Shown: in pieces, positions 1 through 6,737 of the stretch
How positions within the stretch are numbered: the first letter of the stretch is position 1
Layout of the letters: each line of letters opens with the position of its first letter
From: Chloroflexota bacterium
GTDB lineage: Bacteria > Chloroflexota > UBA6077
Length of the DNA stretch: 10,148 nucleotides
Assembly (NCBI GenBank): GCA_021806765.1
Contig: JAJZQR010000190.1
Coordinates: 1 to 10,148 of the forward strand
Direction of reading: 5' to 3'
Program-made: the position numbers and the translations under genes
Notes under the pieces: generated by a model
Databases searched by the model: none
What the model was told of the DNA's origin: nothing
Seen by the model: the letters and a program-made list of their open reading frames with translations, nothing else

Positions 1-1
1 G

Positions 2-79
2 GGCGTGGTCCCCACCGTCCTCTTGCGGGCCAGTCCCGACGAAGTGCGGCGTAGATACCGCCTCCCTGTAGCCGCCTGA
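2..79 (+). CDS. Possible 3' end of an unidentified gene (partial)
   Basis: The second plus frame is open from the window edge to a TGA at 77-79 and gives 25 residues ending in LPVAA. Most third codon positions are G or C, as in the confirmed genes here, and the peptide (hydrophobic stretch VVPTVLL, then a charged segment SPDEVRRR) looks like the end of a soluble enzyme. This is weak evidence over a short span. I cannot name the family. If real, the gene converges on the minus-strand IclR gene, and the hairpin at 243-278 could also serve its 3' end. Confidence 0.3.
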   Translation, partial: GVVPTVLLRASPDEVRRRYRLPVAA

Positions 80-242
80 TCCTTATGGTGCAATCCCAGA
101 TGATGGTAATACATCATACCGCACGACTGCGTGGCTGTCCCTGCGCCTTGTCCTCCATACTCTTGCGCGATAAACGTAGCGCCATGGCCGCCCTCCGCCG
201 TGTTTGCTGTGTGGTCTCAAGGTAGGCGCTGCCTGCACGTAA
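80..242. other. Non-coding stretch between possible converging genes
   Basis: I see no convincing gene here: the open frames lack protein-like composition. A short inverted repeat, ATGATG (100-105) and CATCAT (112-117) with a 6-base centre, is the only structure before the strong hairpin at 243-278. Confidence 0.4.
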
Positions 243-278
243 GCGATCCGGCCCGAGCGAGAGCTCGGGCCGGATCGC
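243..278 (-). terminator. Perfect 16-bp hairpin downstream of IclR gene
   Basis: Bases 243-258 and 263-278 are exact reverse complements (16 bp, mostly G/C) around a 4-base loop (GAGA on plus, TCTC on minus). The hairpin starts 30 bases past the IclR stop codon. Only two T residues follow on the minus strand, so it is not a classical U-tract terminator. It may still stop transcription or protect the 3' end, possibly for transcripts arriving from both sides. Confidence 0.65.
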
Positions 279-308
279 CAGGGTCGATGGTTGTCCTGTC
301 AGCTATAG

Positions 309-1202
309 CTAGCTCTCTGGAGAGCTGTTCTGCTTGGATCGCCTTGCAGGGCGGTGGCCGGCCTGGGGCGGTCGTGGCTGGCCCAAGGCGAACGCCAGAT
401 CCTGGGAGATGGCATCCGCTGCGTCCCGAACCAGCTTGATCAGGCGAGGCACCCGCTCCAGGCTGAAGCGAGCGGTTGGACCGGCGACGCTGATGGCGGC
501 GACTACCTGTCCACTCGTGCCCCGAACTGGTGCGGCCACACAACGCAGCCCCACCTCAATCTCTTCCCAATCATGTGCTACGCCCATGCCTCGGATTTCC
601 GCTAGCACGGCAGTCAACCGGACGGGGTCAGTAATGGTATTGGGGGTTAGCGGGCGCAACTCCTCCGCCTGAAGGATCTGGTCGATCCTGTAGTCTGGCA
701 GGTGAGCCAGCAATGCCTTGCCCAAGCCAGTGCAGTAGAGGGGTTTGCGCCAGCCGAGCTGGGATGCCATTGGGATTGCCTGGGGCCCCACGACCTTGTC
801 CACGTAGACACACTGGCCGCCGTTTTCCACGGCTAGGTGAGCCACATCACCCGTATCCTGGGCTAATCGCTCCAGGTGGGGGCGGGCCGCTGCTCGCAGG
901 TTCATCTGGTCAAGCACGACCGCGCCGGCTTCGAACACCCGCATTCCCAGCTGATACTTTCCTGTGATGGGGTCCTGGGCCACGTAACTGTGTCGCTCCA
1001 GTGTCGTGAGCAGTCGGTGAGTCGAACTCTTGTCGACCCCCAGGTACTCCGCCAGTTCTCGGACTCCCACCTGCCCGCCGAAGACGCCGAGGAAATCCAA
1101 TGCGTTGAGCGCCTTGTCCACCGTCTTCAAGGTAGCCGTTCGCTTGGTTCGGCCGCGTGCTTTCGGCGATTGAGTGTCGAATGTGGACGCTGTAGAAGCC
1201 AT
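309..1202 (-). CDS. IclR-family transcriptional regulator
   Basis: A 297-residue DNA-binding regulator, slightly longer than the usual 250-270. Residues 1-22 are a basic, probably disordered lead. Residues 23-90 form the winged helix-turn-helix (VDKALNALDFL, then RELAEYLGVDKSSTHRLLTTLE as recognition region, then GKYQLG as wing). Residues 95-270 are the GAF-like effector domain, with family landmarks GDVAHLAVENGGQCVYVDKV, TGLGKALLAHLP and CVAAPVRGTSGQVVAAISVAGP. A Pro/Arg/Ser-rich tail of about 25 residues is extra. IclR proteins commonly control catabolic and uptake genes for sugars, sugar acids or aromatics in response to a pathway metabolite. Being last in the same-strand gene train suggests it regulates the importer and oxidoreductase. 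The ATG at 1202 is the only Met start before the HTH; a GAGG lies very close to it, so the start is only moderately supported. Confidence 0.95.
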   Translation of the reverse strand: MASTASTFDTQSPKARGRTKRTATLKTVDKALNALDFLGVFGGQVGVRELAEYLGVDKSSTHRLLTTLERHSYVAQDPITGKYQLGMRVFEAGAVVLDQMNLRAAARPHLERLAQDTGDVAHLAVENGGQCVYVDKVVGPQAIPMASQLGWRKPLYCTGLGKALLAHLPDYRIDQILQAEELRPLTPNTITDPVRLTAVLAEIRGMGVAHDWEEIEVGLRCVAAPVRGTSGQVVAAISVAGPTARFSLERVPRLIKLVRDAADAISQDLAFALGQPRPPQAGHRPARRSKQNSSPES

Positions 1203-1416
1203 TCCTCAGTTGTCCCCGTGCATTGACCGTGCAGCCGATCGAGCCTCATGAGGAGAGCAGATAGTGATGTGGACTCTCTCACGGGGTGTGCTCAACGTGG
1301 TCCAAAGTCGGTAATCGCTATCTACCGGTAGCATCGAGAGATGATGTTGCCTGCAGATGATATCACGCCAGGACTCCGTCGTCGCCTTCACTGCCTCTGT
1401 CGCAGCCTCTTTCCGT
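1203..1416 (-). promoter_or_regulatory. Region upstream of IclR gene with small palindromes
   Basis: No gene is visible between the hairpin at 1417-1462 and the IclR start. Two perfect 10-bp palindromes occur, CCTCATGAGG (1244-1253) and CTACCGGTAG (1322-1331), which would suit autoregulator binding, but short palindromes arise often by chance. The decamer GCACGGGGAC (minus strand, 1221-1212), which also occurs twice upstream of the binding-protein gene, ends 9 bases before the ATG. I could not find a convincing -35/-10 pair, so IclR may have a weak own promoter or rely on read-through. Confidence 0.35.
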
Positions 1417-1462
1417 CCAGGGGAGCAACCGTGGAAGGGACTCGTTACGGTTGCTCCCCTGG
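1417..1462 (-). terminator. Perfect 16-bp hairpin after the binding-protein gene
   Basis: Bases 1417-1432 and 1447-1462 are exact reverse complements (16 bp) around a 14-base loop. The structure begins 17 bases past the TAG stop of the solute-binding protein. No U-tract follows on either strand. It is placed to end the AOR-transporter transcript or to block 3' decay, partially insulating the IclR gene. Confidence 0.7.
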
Positions 1463-1479
1463 TTAGGCGTTTGGATCAG

Positions 1480-2601
1480 CTAGAAGTCGAAGTCGTCGAT
1501 GTTGTCTTTGGTAAAGACGGTGGGCGGGCCAGTGATGATCACATTGTTGGCCCTGAACTCACGCTCGCCGAGACCGGGAACCGTGAACTTGACGCCCGTG
1601 GCTGGCTTGATCTCCTTGTTGGCGAGCCCAACGCCCAGGTAGCCCGACAGGTACCCTTCGTTGAAGGGGCTCCAGAGGGCAAAGGCCTTAACCGTGCCGT
1701 TCTTGATAAACCGGCGCATCTGGTTGGGGGTGCCCAGGCCGGTCACCTGCACGCCGGGGGCGCGCTTAGCGGACTCGACAGCTTGAGCAGTGGCCGCGAC
1801 ACCGACAGTGGTTGGTGAGATGATGCCTCGCAGATCGGGGTACTTGGTCAGCAGCCCTTCGGCCTCGGCAAGGCTCTTCTGGGGATCGTCATTGCCGTAG
1901 ACGACGTCCACGAGCTGCATATCCTTGTACTTGGGATCCTTGAGCGCTTCCTTCATGCCCTGGATCCAGAAGTTTTGGTCGGGAGCATCGGTGGTGGCGC
2001 TGAGGATGGCGATCTTGCCCTTATACTCGATCAGGGATCCCATCAGTTCGACCTGGCTGCCGCCCGTGATGCTGAAATCCATCGGCAGAACAGCCGTATC
2101 TCGGTGGGATTCGTTCCCCGGGACGTCGGAGTTAACCACCAACACTGTGACACCCTTCGACCGGGCCTCGTCGAACACCTGATTCAGCGCATCCGGGCTA
2201 TTAGGTGAGATGGCTAGCACGTTCACCCCGCGTTGGATCTGTTCTTTGATGAAGGGCAACTGGGAGGTGGCCTCCGCGGTGGCGGGCGCCGTGGTGGTGA
2301 ACTCGAACTTCAGTTCGCCGGCTGCCTTTTGGAACCCCTTAATGATCGAGTCGAAATAGGGGTTGCCAGTGTTCTTGGGGATGTAGACGACTTTTGCCGT
2401 CTTCGCTGCCGGGGCCTGGGTTGGGGCAGCGGCCGCTGCTGGGGCCTGAGTTGCGGCGGCTGGAGCGGCTGGAGCCTTGGTTGCCTCAGTAGCGGGCTTG
2501 GCAGGCGCCGAGGTCGGCGCAGGGGCAGCCGCTGGGGCACAGGCTGCTACCAGTGCGACGAGTATTACGATCAGTAGTGTGCTGAGCGACTTGGTACGCA
2601 T
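1480..2601 (-). CDS. Sugar ABC transporter solute-binding lipoprotein (RhaS/LsrB-like)
   Basis: A 373-residue lipoprotein that captures the substrate outside the cell for the importer encoded upstream in the operon. Residues 1-20 are a signal peptide (KSLSTLLIVILVALVAA) ending in a lipobox with Cys21. Residues 22-68 are an Ala/Pro/Thr linker with repeated TQAPAA units, a style typical of Chloroflexota binding proteins. Residues 69-373 form a type I periplasmic-binding fold: KVVYIPKNTGNPYFDSIIKG at the first strand and helix, NVLAISPNSPDALNQVF, VTVLVVNSDV, and the C-terminal PPTVFTKDNIDDFDF. That ending and the GNPYFD segment resemble the rhamnose (RhaS) and autoinducer-2 (LsrB) binding groups rather than ribose or xylose groups. 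The substrate remains uncertain. The ATG at 2601 is preferred over an upstream in-frame start at 2697, since it begins the signal peptide and has a strong ribosome site. Confidence 0.93.
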   Translation of the reverse strand: MRTKSLSTLLIVILVALVAACAPAAAPAPTSAPAKPATEATKAPAAPAAATQAPAAAAAPTQAPAAKTAKVVYIPKNTGNPYFDSIIKGFQKAAGELKFEFTTTAPATAEATSQLPFIKEQIQRGVNVLAISPNSPDALNQVFDEARSKGVTVLVVNSDVPGNESHRDTAVLPMDFSITGGSQVELMGSLIEYKGKIAILSATTDAPDQNFWIQGMKEALKDPKYKDMQLVDVVYGNDDPQKSLAEAEGLLTKYPDLRGIISPTTVGVAATAQAVESAKRAPGVQVTGLGTPNQMRRFIKNGTVKAFALWSPFNEGYLSGYLGVGLANKEIKPATGVKFTVPGLGEREFRANNVIITGPPTVFTKDNIDDFDF

Positions 2602-2604
2602 TTC

Positions 2605-2612
2605 TTCCTCCT
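2605..2612 (-). promoter_or_regulatory. Strong ribosome binding site for the binding protein
   Basis: The minus strand reads AGGAGGAA here, just before the ATG at 2601-2599. It fixes the translation start at the signal peptide and excludes the 32-residue N-terminal extension that is also open in this frame. Confidence 0.85.
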
Positions 2613-2641
2613 GAACGGTTGGAAACTCTCGGGATCGTGAA

Positions 2642-2704
2642 GTCCCCGTGCGTCTGGGGGCAGCACCCTTGATGTCCCCGTGCGTCTGGAGCAGCACCCT
2701 TGAT
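2642..2704. repeat. Two-copy tandem repeat (32 bp + 31 bp)
   Basis: Units 2642-2673 and 2674-2704 abut directly and match except for a GGGG/GA difference in the middle (one base length change). On the minus strand each unit ends in AGACGCACGGGGAC. Each unit can pair GTGC with GCAC, and the longer unit can pair CCCC with GGGG. Two copies without a spacer rule out a CRISPR array. Possible roles are a protein-binding repeat, an mRNA structure, or a local slippage duplication. Confidence 0.85.
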
Positions 2705-2826
2705 GTGGCTTGTCATCACCCCCTTTCGGAAACCGGTCGGTCGTCGGCGGTGCAAGTAAGTCTGCATCGCCGTGTCGACGAGATGCCGGATCTTTACCTC
2801 GAGATGGGTTTAATCCTGTCGCCCAG

Positions 2827-3873
2827 TCATCTCTTGCGACGGGCGGTCGCGTTGGACAGCAGGATCGCAACGATCAGCAACGTGCCAACCACGGCCAGTT
2901 GGTTCTCGGCCTTGATGTTTGCCACCCCCATGCCACTACGCAGGATGCCTAGCAGGAAGAGGGCGACGACGGTCCCAAAGATGCTCCCGCGGCCACCGTT
3001 AATGTCCGTACCCCCCAGCACGACCGCTGTTATGACGTCCAGCTCGCGGCCGGTGGCGTTGTCGAAACGGGAGACAGCCAGGCGGGAGGTCATCAGGATT
3101 CCGCCGACTGCCATCATCAAGCCCGAGATGGCGAAAATCCACAACTTGGCCCGATCCACGGGGATCCCCGAGTAGCGGGCGGCTGCTTCGTTGGTGCCGA
3201 TGGCATAGCTCCACCGGCCGAAGACCGTCTTGTGTAGAAGCAGCCCGAAGAGCACGGCCAGCAGCATGAAGATGATCAGAGGCAACGGCACCAGGTCGCC
3301 GATCCTGCGGTAGTCCATCCCTACAAACCAGCTGGGTAACTTCCCGATAGAGTGGTCTCCCAATAGCACCTGGGCGATGCCCCGGTACAAAGCCAGAGTG
3401 CCCAGGGTGACTGTCAGAGAGGGCAAGCCCAGTCGGGTAATCAGGAGGCCATTGAACAAGCCCAGGGCAACGCCCACGATCAACCCCACCACCATGGCCA
3501 GCGCCATGGGCACTCCCAGGCTCGAATAGAGGAGCCCTATGACTACGCTGACCAGGGCCAGGCCGGAGGCTACGGAAAGGTCTATGTTCCCGCTGATGAT
3601 GATAAAGGTCATCGCCAGTGCCATGATCCCGATCTCCATGTACAAGGAGGTCGAGTCCAGCAGGAAATGGAGATCGAGAAAGTAGGGAGACAGGTAGATG
3701 CTTCCCAGGAAGGCAGCCACCAGCAGCAGGACTGTGATTGTCTCGGGACGCAGCAGATCCCGAGACCATTGGGTAGCCAACTGAGGGTGTACAGGCGGCG
3801 CGTTGACCCGGCTGTCGCTGTCCTCGGATCCTCTCTTCCCTTCGATGATCGGTTTGGAGTCCTTGATTGCCAT
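2827..3873 (-). CDS. Sugar ABC transporter permease (RbsC/RhaQ-type), second of pair
   Basis: A 348-residue inner-membrane permease of the carbohydrate uptake (CUT2) class; it forms the translocation channel with the other permease. The first 42 residues are hydrophilic and cytoplasmic; then about eight to ten hydrophobic segments follow. Family landmarks are IISGNIDLSVASGLALVSV (92-110), the TLGTLALYRGIAQVLLG segment (156-172), YAIGTNEAAARYSGIPVDRAKL (223-244) and VVLGGTDINGGRGSIFGTV (284-302). The C-terminus ends in a basic ARRKR. The ATG overlaps the stop of the preceding permease by one base (TAATG), with a GGGGGGA just upstream, so the two are translationally coupled. The heteromeric pair arrangement is as in rhamnose and autoinducer-2 importers; assignment to the RhaQ position is by order and similarity only. 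Confidence 0.93.
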   Translation of the reverse strand: MAIKDSKPIIEGKRGSEDSDSRVNAPPVHPQLATQWSRDLLRPETITVLLLVAAFLGSIYLSPYFLDLHFLLDSTSLYMEIGIMALAMTFIIISGNIDLSVASGLALVSVVIGLLYSSLGVPMALAMVVGLIVGVALGLFNGLLITRLGLPSLTVTLGTLALYRGIAQVLLGDHSIGKLPSWFVGMDYRRIGDLVPLPLIIFMLLAVLFGLLLHKTVFGRWSYAIGTNEAAARYSGIPVDRAKLWIFAISGLMMAVGGILMTSRLAVSRFDNATGRELDVITAVVLGGTDINGGRGSIFGTVVALFLLGILRSGMGVANIKAENQLAVVGTLLIVAILLSNATARRKR

Positions 3874-4892
3874 TACAACGTCCCCCCAGCAGTTCTGCGC
3901 CCCAAGGAGCGCTGAATGGCGGTGTCGACGGTAACAGCCAGCAGGATGGCTAGGCCATAGGTTGCCAACTGCCAGAAGCCCGAGATCCCCAAGATGAAGA
4001 GGGCGGTGTTGATGACGCCGAGCAGCAGGCAGCCCAGGACCGTTCCGACGACGGAGCCGTATCCACCGAAGACGTTGGTTCCCCCGATTACCGTAGCCGA
4101 GATGACCACTAGCTCGAAGCCCACCCCCGTGTCCCCAGGGTTAACGTAGCCGTGGCGAGAGGCGTACATGATTCCGGCCAAACCGGCCGCCGCTCCACAG
4201 AGTGTGAAAACGAGGAAGGTTACCCGCTGCACCGCGATGCCCCGAAGGCTGGCCGCCAGGGGGTTGCTGCCGATGGCGTAGACCTGGCGACCGGTGTGGG
4301 TGTAGCGCATGAACAGGAAGGCGCCGACGGCGACGATGGCGGCGAAGATCACGATCCAGGGTACGGAGATTGGGGAGCCCTGGGAAAGGGCGATCAGCTC
4401 CGGCGGGATGTAGTTGGGATCCACCTGGCGGCCGCCGCTGTAGATGAAGATCAGCCCACGGTAGGCGCTGAGGGTGCCTAGGGTCGCCAGGACGGCCGGG
4501 ATCCGCAGCCAGGCTACCAGGACCCCATTCACGGCCCCCAGCAGCGCCCCGATGAGGATGGCTATGATCGCAGCGAGCCAGATGGGAAAGAAGAGGTCTC
4601 TAATGAAGATGTTGCCTACCACGATGGCGCTGAAGCCCAGGATCGATCCCACCGACAGGTCGAAGTTTCGGGTGATGATCACCATCATCTCCCCCAGGGC
4701 GACGACGGTGATCAGGGGGATGTAGAGCAGGATGTTGCGTATGTTCTCCGGAGAGAGAAACCGCGGCTGGATGGCGGTGGCGATGGCAAACACCACGACG
4801 ACGAAGACCACTAACCCCAGCTCACGGAATCGTAGCCATTGGTTGGCGCTGCCGTTGACGCGGTGTCGGGCAGACATCGGTCGGATGGTCAT
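3873..4892 (-). CDS. Sugar ABC transporter permease (RbsC/RhaP-type), first of pair
   Basis: A 339-residue polytopic inner-membrane protein, partner of the next permease. A short basic lead (1-24) is followed by LGLVVFVVVVFAIATAI as the first membrane segment. Landmarks are ITRNFDLSVGSILGFSAIVV (73-92), VLATLGTLSAYRGLIFIYSGG (134-154), YAIGSNPLAASLRGIAVQRV (205-224) and SATVIGGTNVFGGYGSVVGT (265-284), all characteristic of the CUT2 permease family. The ATG overlaps the ATPase stop as ATGA, with a perfect GGAGGT six bases upstream. The family is certain; the substrate is not determined by the permease sequence. Confidence 0.93.
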   Translation of the reverse strand: MTIRPMSARHRVNGSANQWLRFRELGLVVFVVVVFAIATAIQPRFLSPENIRNILLYIPLITVVALGEMMVIITRNFDLSVGSILGFSAIVVGNIFIRDLFFPIWLAAIIAILIGALLGAVNGVLVAWLRIPAVLATLGTLSAYRGLIFIYSGGRQVDPNYIPPELIALSQGSPISVPWIVIFAAIVAVGAFLFMRYTHTGRQVYAIGSNPLAASLRGIAVQRVTFLVFTLCGAAAGLAGIMYASRHGYVNPGDTGVGFELVVISATVIGGTNVFGGYGSVVGTVLGCLLLGVINTALFILGISGFWQLATYGLAILLAVTVDTAIQRSLGRRTAGGTL

Positions 4893-6406
4893 GAGTTTAC
4901 CTCCGAGAGCGTTTGGCCGGTGGCCGCCGCGATGATAGCCTCTGCCGTCGCCTCCTTCCGCCCAAAGCGGCCGTTGATCCGGCCCTCCCGCATGACGACA
5001 ACCCGGTCGCTCATTGCTAGGATCTCAGGCATCTCTGAGGAGATCATTAGGATCGCCTTGCCCTGTCTGGCCAGCTCCCCTATCAGGTGGTGCACCTCGG
5101 ACTTGGCACCGATATCTATGCCTCGGGTGGGCTCGTCCAGGATCAGGATGCTGGGCTCGGTGACCAGCCACTTGGCCAGCACCACCTTCTGCTGATTGCC
5201 TCCTGACAGCTCGCTGGTCGCCTGTGCCACGTCGCGCAGGTGCACCCTCAGGTTGGTACAATACGAGATGGCCATCTGACGCTCCAGCTTGGGTCGGAAC
5301 CAGCCACCCGGTGATATCTTGTCCAGAATAGCCATCGTGGCGTTGACGGAAACCGGGAAGGGCAGGAACAGGCCGTGGTGCTGCCGATCCTCGGGAACGT
5401 AACCGATGCCTAACTCAATCATTTGCTTCGGTGACCGGATGGTCACCGGCTTCCCGTCGATTCGGACCGTGCCGCTGTCGGGCGGGTTGATGCCGAAGAG
5501 GGCATTGGCGACGTCGGTGCGCCCCGCCCCCACGAGCCCGAACACGCCCACGGTTTCCCCCTTCCGCACTTCGAAGGATATGTCGGCGAAGAATCCGGCG
5601 CGGCAAAGGCCCTCCACTTCCAGTAGGGGTTCGCCGATGGTGGCCTCGCCCTTCTCGAAGAGGGTGCTCAGGGGGCGGCCGACCATCATCCGGATGACTT
5701 CGTCCAGGGTGGTATCTCCCCGTCGCCGGGTGCCAACCATCTCGCCGTCCCGCAAGACCGTGATGCGGTCGGAGATCTCGAACACCTCTTCCAGCCGGTG
5801 GCTGATGAAGACTATGGCGGTGCCCTGGTCGCGCAGACGGCGCACGATCCGGAAGAGGTCGCCCACCTCGTTAGGCGTCAGGGACGAGGTGGGTTCATCC
5901 ATCAGCAGTATGCGGGCGTTCTGAGCCAGGGCGCTGGCGACCTCAACCATCTGCTGGTCCGCGATGGATAGCCCGCGAACGCGCTGTCGCGGATCCAGGG
6001 CTACCCCGAGGGAATCGAGCAGTCTTTGCGCCTCGGCGTACATCTTGGACCAGTTGACCCGCTTGAACCGGCTGTTGTGCCCCTCGTGTCCGACGAAGAT
6101 ATTCTCTGCCACATCCAGGTCTGGGAAGGTGAGCGGTTCCTGATGGATCAGGGCGATGCCAAGTTGCTGGGCGACGCCGGGAGAGGCGATCTGTAGCGTG
6201 TGATCGCCCAGCATCATCTCGCCGGTCTCGGGTAGGTGGATCCCGCCGATGATCTTCAGAAGGGTGGATTTGCCGGCGCCGTTCTCCCCCACCAGGGCGT
6301 GGACCTCGCCTGGATGCAGGTCGAAGTCCACGCTGTGAAGGACCTGGGTGCCGCCGAAAGACTTGGAGATGCCCAGGGCGCGCAAGAGAGGAGCAGGGTC
6401 AGACAT
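4889..6406 (-). CDS. Sugar ABC transporter ATPase with two cassettes (RbsA/RhaT-type)
   Basis: A 505-residue cytoplasmic ATPase that powers the importer, full length for the family. The first cassette is complete: Walker A GENGAGKST (40-48), Q-loop Gln89, signature LSIADQQ (146-152), Walker B LLMDEP (167-172) and switch His203. The second is degenerate in the way typical of the family: GLVGAGRTD (290-298) lacks the Walker A lysine and the switch histidine is replaced by Ser (ISSEMPE, 455-461), while signature LSGGNQQ (400-406) and Walker B LILDEP (421-426) are kept. So one ATP site is probably catalytic. The gene overlaps the MoaD-like gene by 8 bases and the permease by 4, which ties transport to the oxidoreductase on one mRNA. 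The first cassette's LSIADQQ, rather than LSGGQQQ, is normal in this class. Confidence 0.95.
   Translation of the reverse strand: MSDPAPLLRALGISKSFGGTQVLHSVDFDLHPGEVHALVGENGAGKSTLLKIIGGIHLPETGEMMLGDHTLQIASPGVAQQLGIALIHQEPLTFPDLDVAENIFVGHEGHNSRFKRVNWSKMYAEAQRLLDSLGVALDPRQRVRGLSIADQQMVEVASALAQNARILLMDEPTSSLTPNEVGDLFRIVRRLRDQGTAIVFISHRLEEVFEISDRITVLRDGEMVGTRRRGDTTLDEVIRMMVGRPLSTLFEKGEATIGEPLLEVEGLCRAGFFADISFEVRKGETVGVFGLVGAGRTDVANALFGINPPDSGTVRIDGKPVTIRSPKQMIELGIGYVPEDRQHHGLFLPFPVSVNATMAILDKISPGGWFRPKLERQMAISYCTNLRVHLRDVAQATSELSGGNQQKVVLAKWLVTEPSILILDEPTRGIDIGAKSEVHHLIGELARQGKAILMISSEMPEILAMSDRVVVMREGRINGRFGRKEATAEAIIAAATGQTLSEVNS
4899..4904 (-). promoter_or_regulatory. Ribosome binding site for first permease
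   Basis: GGAGGT on the minus strand, six bases before the ATG at 4892, lying inside the last codons of the ATPase gene. It supports this start and the ATGA coupling. Confidence 0.85.
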
Positions 6407-6737
6407 GAGCCTCGTCTCCCAGAGCAGTTGCTTTCAACAGGCAGACCTTCGGATCTAGGGCTCTCAATTCACCCCCTGCCATGGGGGGAAGAAGGGTTAC
6501 TACATCACCGTCGGACAGCAGCGCGGCAGGGTCCGCCGAATGGCCGTTCAGGCTGAAGAGGACGGAGTATCCCCCGTGCACCCGATTCACCAGTGCCTCC
6601 TCAGCCCTGGTGCCCAACATCTCTAGCAGTCTCGCCACGGCGTCGTGAATGCTGGCTTCCTGCGGCAGCTCCAACTCGACCTCTTTGCATCGCAGTTCGA
6701 GGCGCGCGTGGCCCAACAGCCGTACCAGCACCCTCAC
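6399..6737 (-). CDS. MoaD/ThiS-like ubiquitin-fold sulfur carrier with C-terminal tail
   Basis: A 112-residue protein starting at a GTG. Its core (1-89) has the beta-grasp pattern: VRVLVRLLGHARLEL, the helix SIHDAVARLLEMLG, FSLNGH, DGDVVTLLPPMAGG. Relatives end at the Gly-Gly, which is adenylated and thiocarboxylated to donate sulfur to molybdopterin or tungstopterin, and a MoaD-like gene next to an AOR gene is a known arrangement. Here Gly88-Gly89 is followed by 23 more residues, so the protein would need trimming, or it acts without a C-terminal thiocarboxylate. The start overlaps the AOR stop as GTGA and has AAGGAGG ten bases upstream; a longer upstream ATG reading (6794) lies inside the AOR gene and adds no domain. 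The tail may exist partly because translation runs into the ATPase gene (8-base overlap). Family is fairly sure, cofactor role inferred from context. Confidence 0.85.
   Translation of the reverse strand: MRVLVRLLGHARLELRCKEVELELPQEASIHDAVARLLEMLGTRAEEALVNRVHGGYSVLFSLNGHSADPAALLSDGDVVTLLPPMAGGELRALDPKVCLLKATALGDEAHV

Larger units (their letters stand above)
2602..2826 (-). promoter_or_regulatory. Spacer between permease and binding-protein genes
   Basis: This 225-bp gap is the first large break in the otherwise overlapping operon. It holds the tandem repeat at 2642-2704, a modest stem GCATC/GATGC (2764-2786 area) and the ribosome site above. I see no clear sigma-70 promoter. It may carry an internal promoter of another class, or structures that set separate mRNA stability or expression for the binding protein, which is usually needed in excess over its membrane partners. 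Confidence 0.45.

Noticed and set aside
2602..2697. 32-residue N-terminal extension of the binding protein
   Set aside because: It would place a hydrophilic, repeat-encoded segment before the signal peptide; the strong ribosome site and lipobox support the start at 2601.
2642..2704. CRISPR-like direct repeat
   Set aside because: There are only two abutting units, with no spacers and no cas genes nearby.
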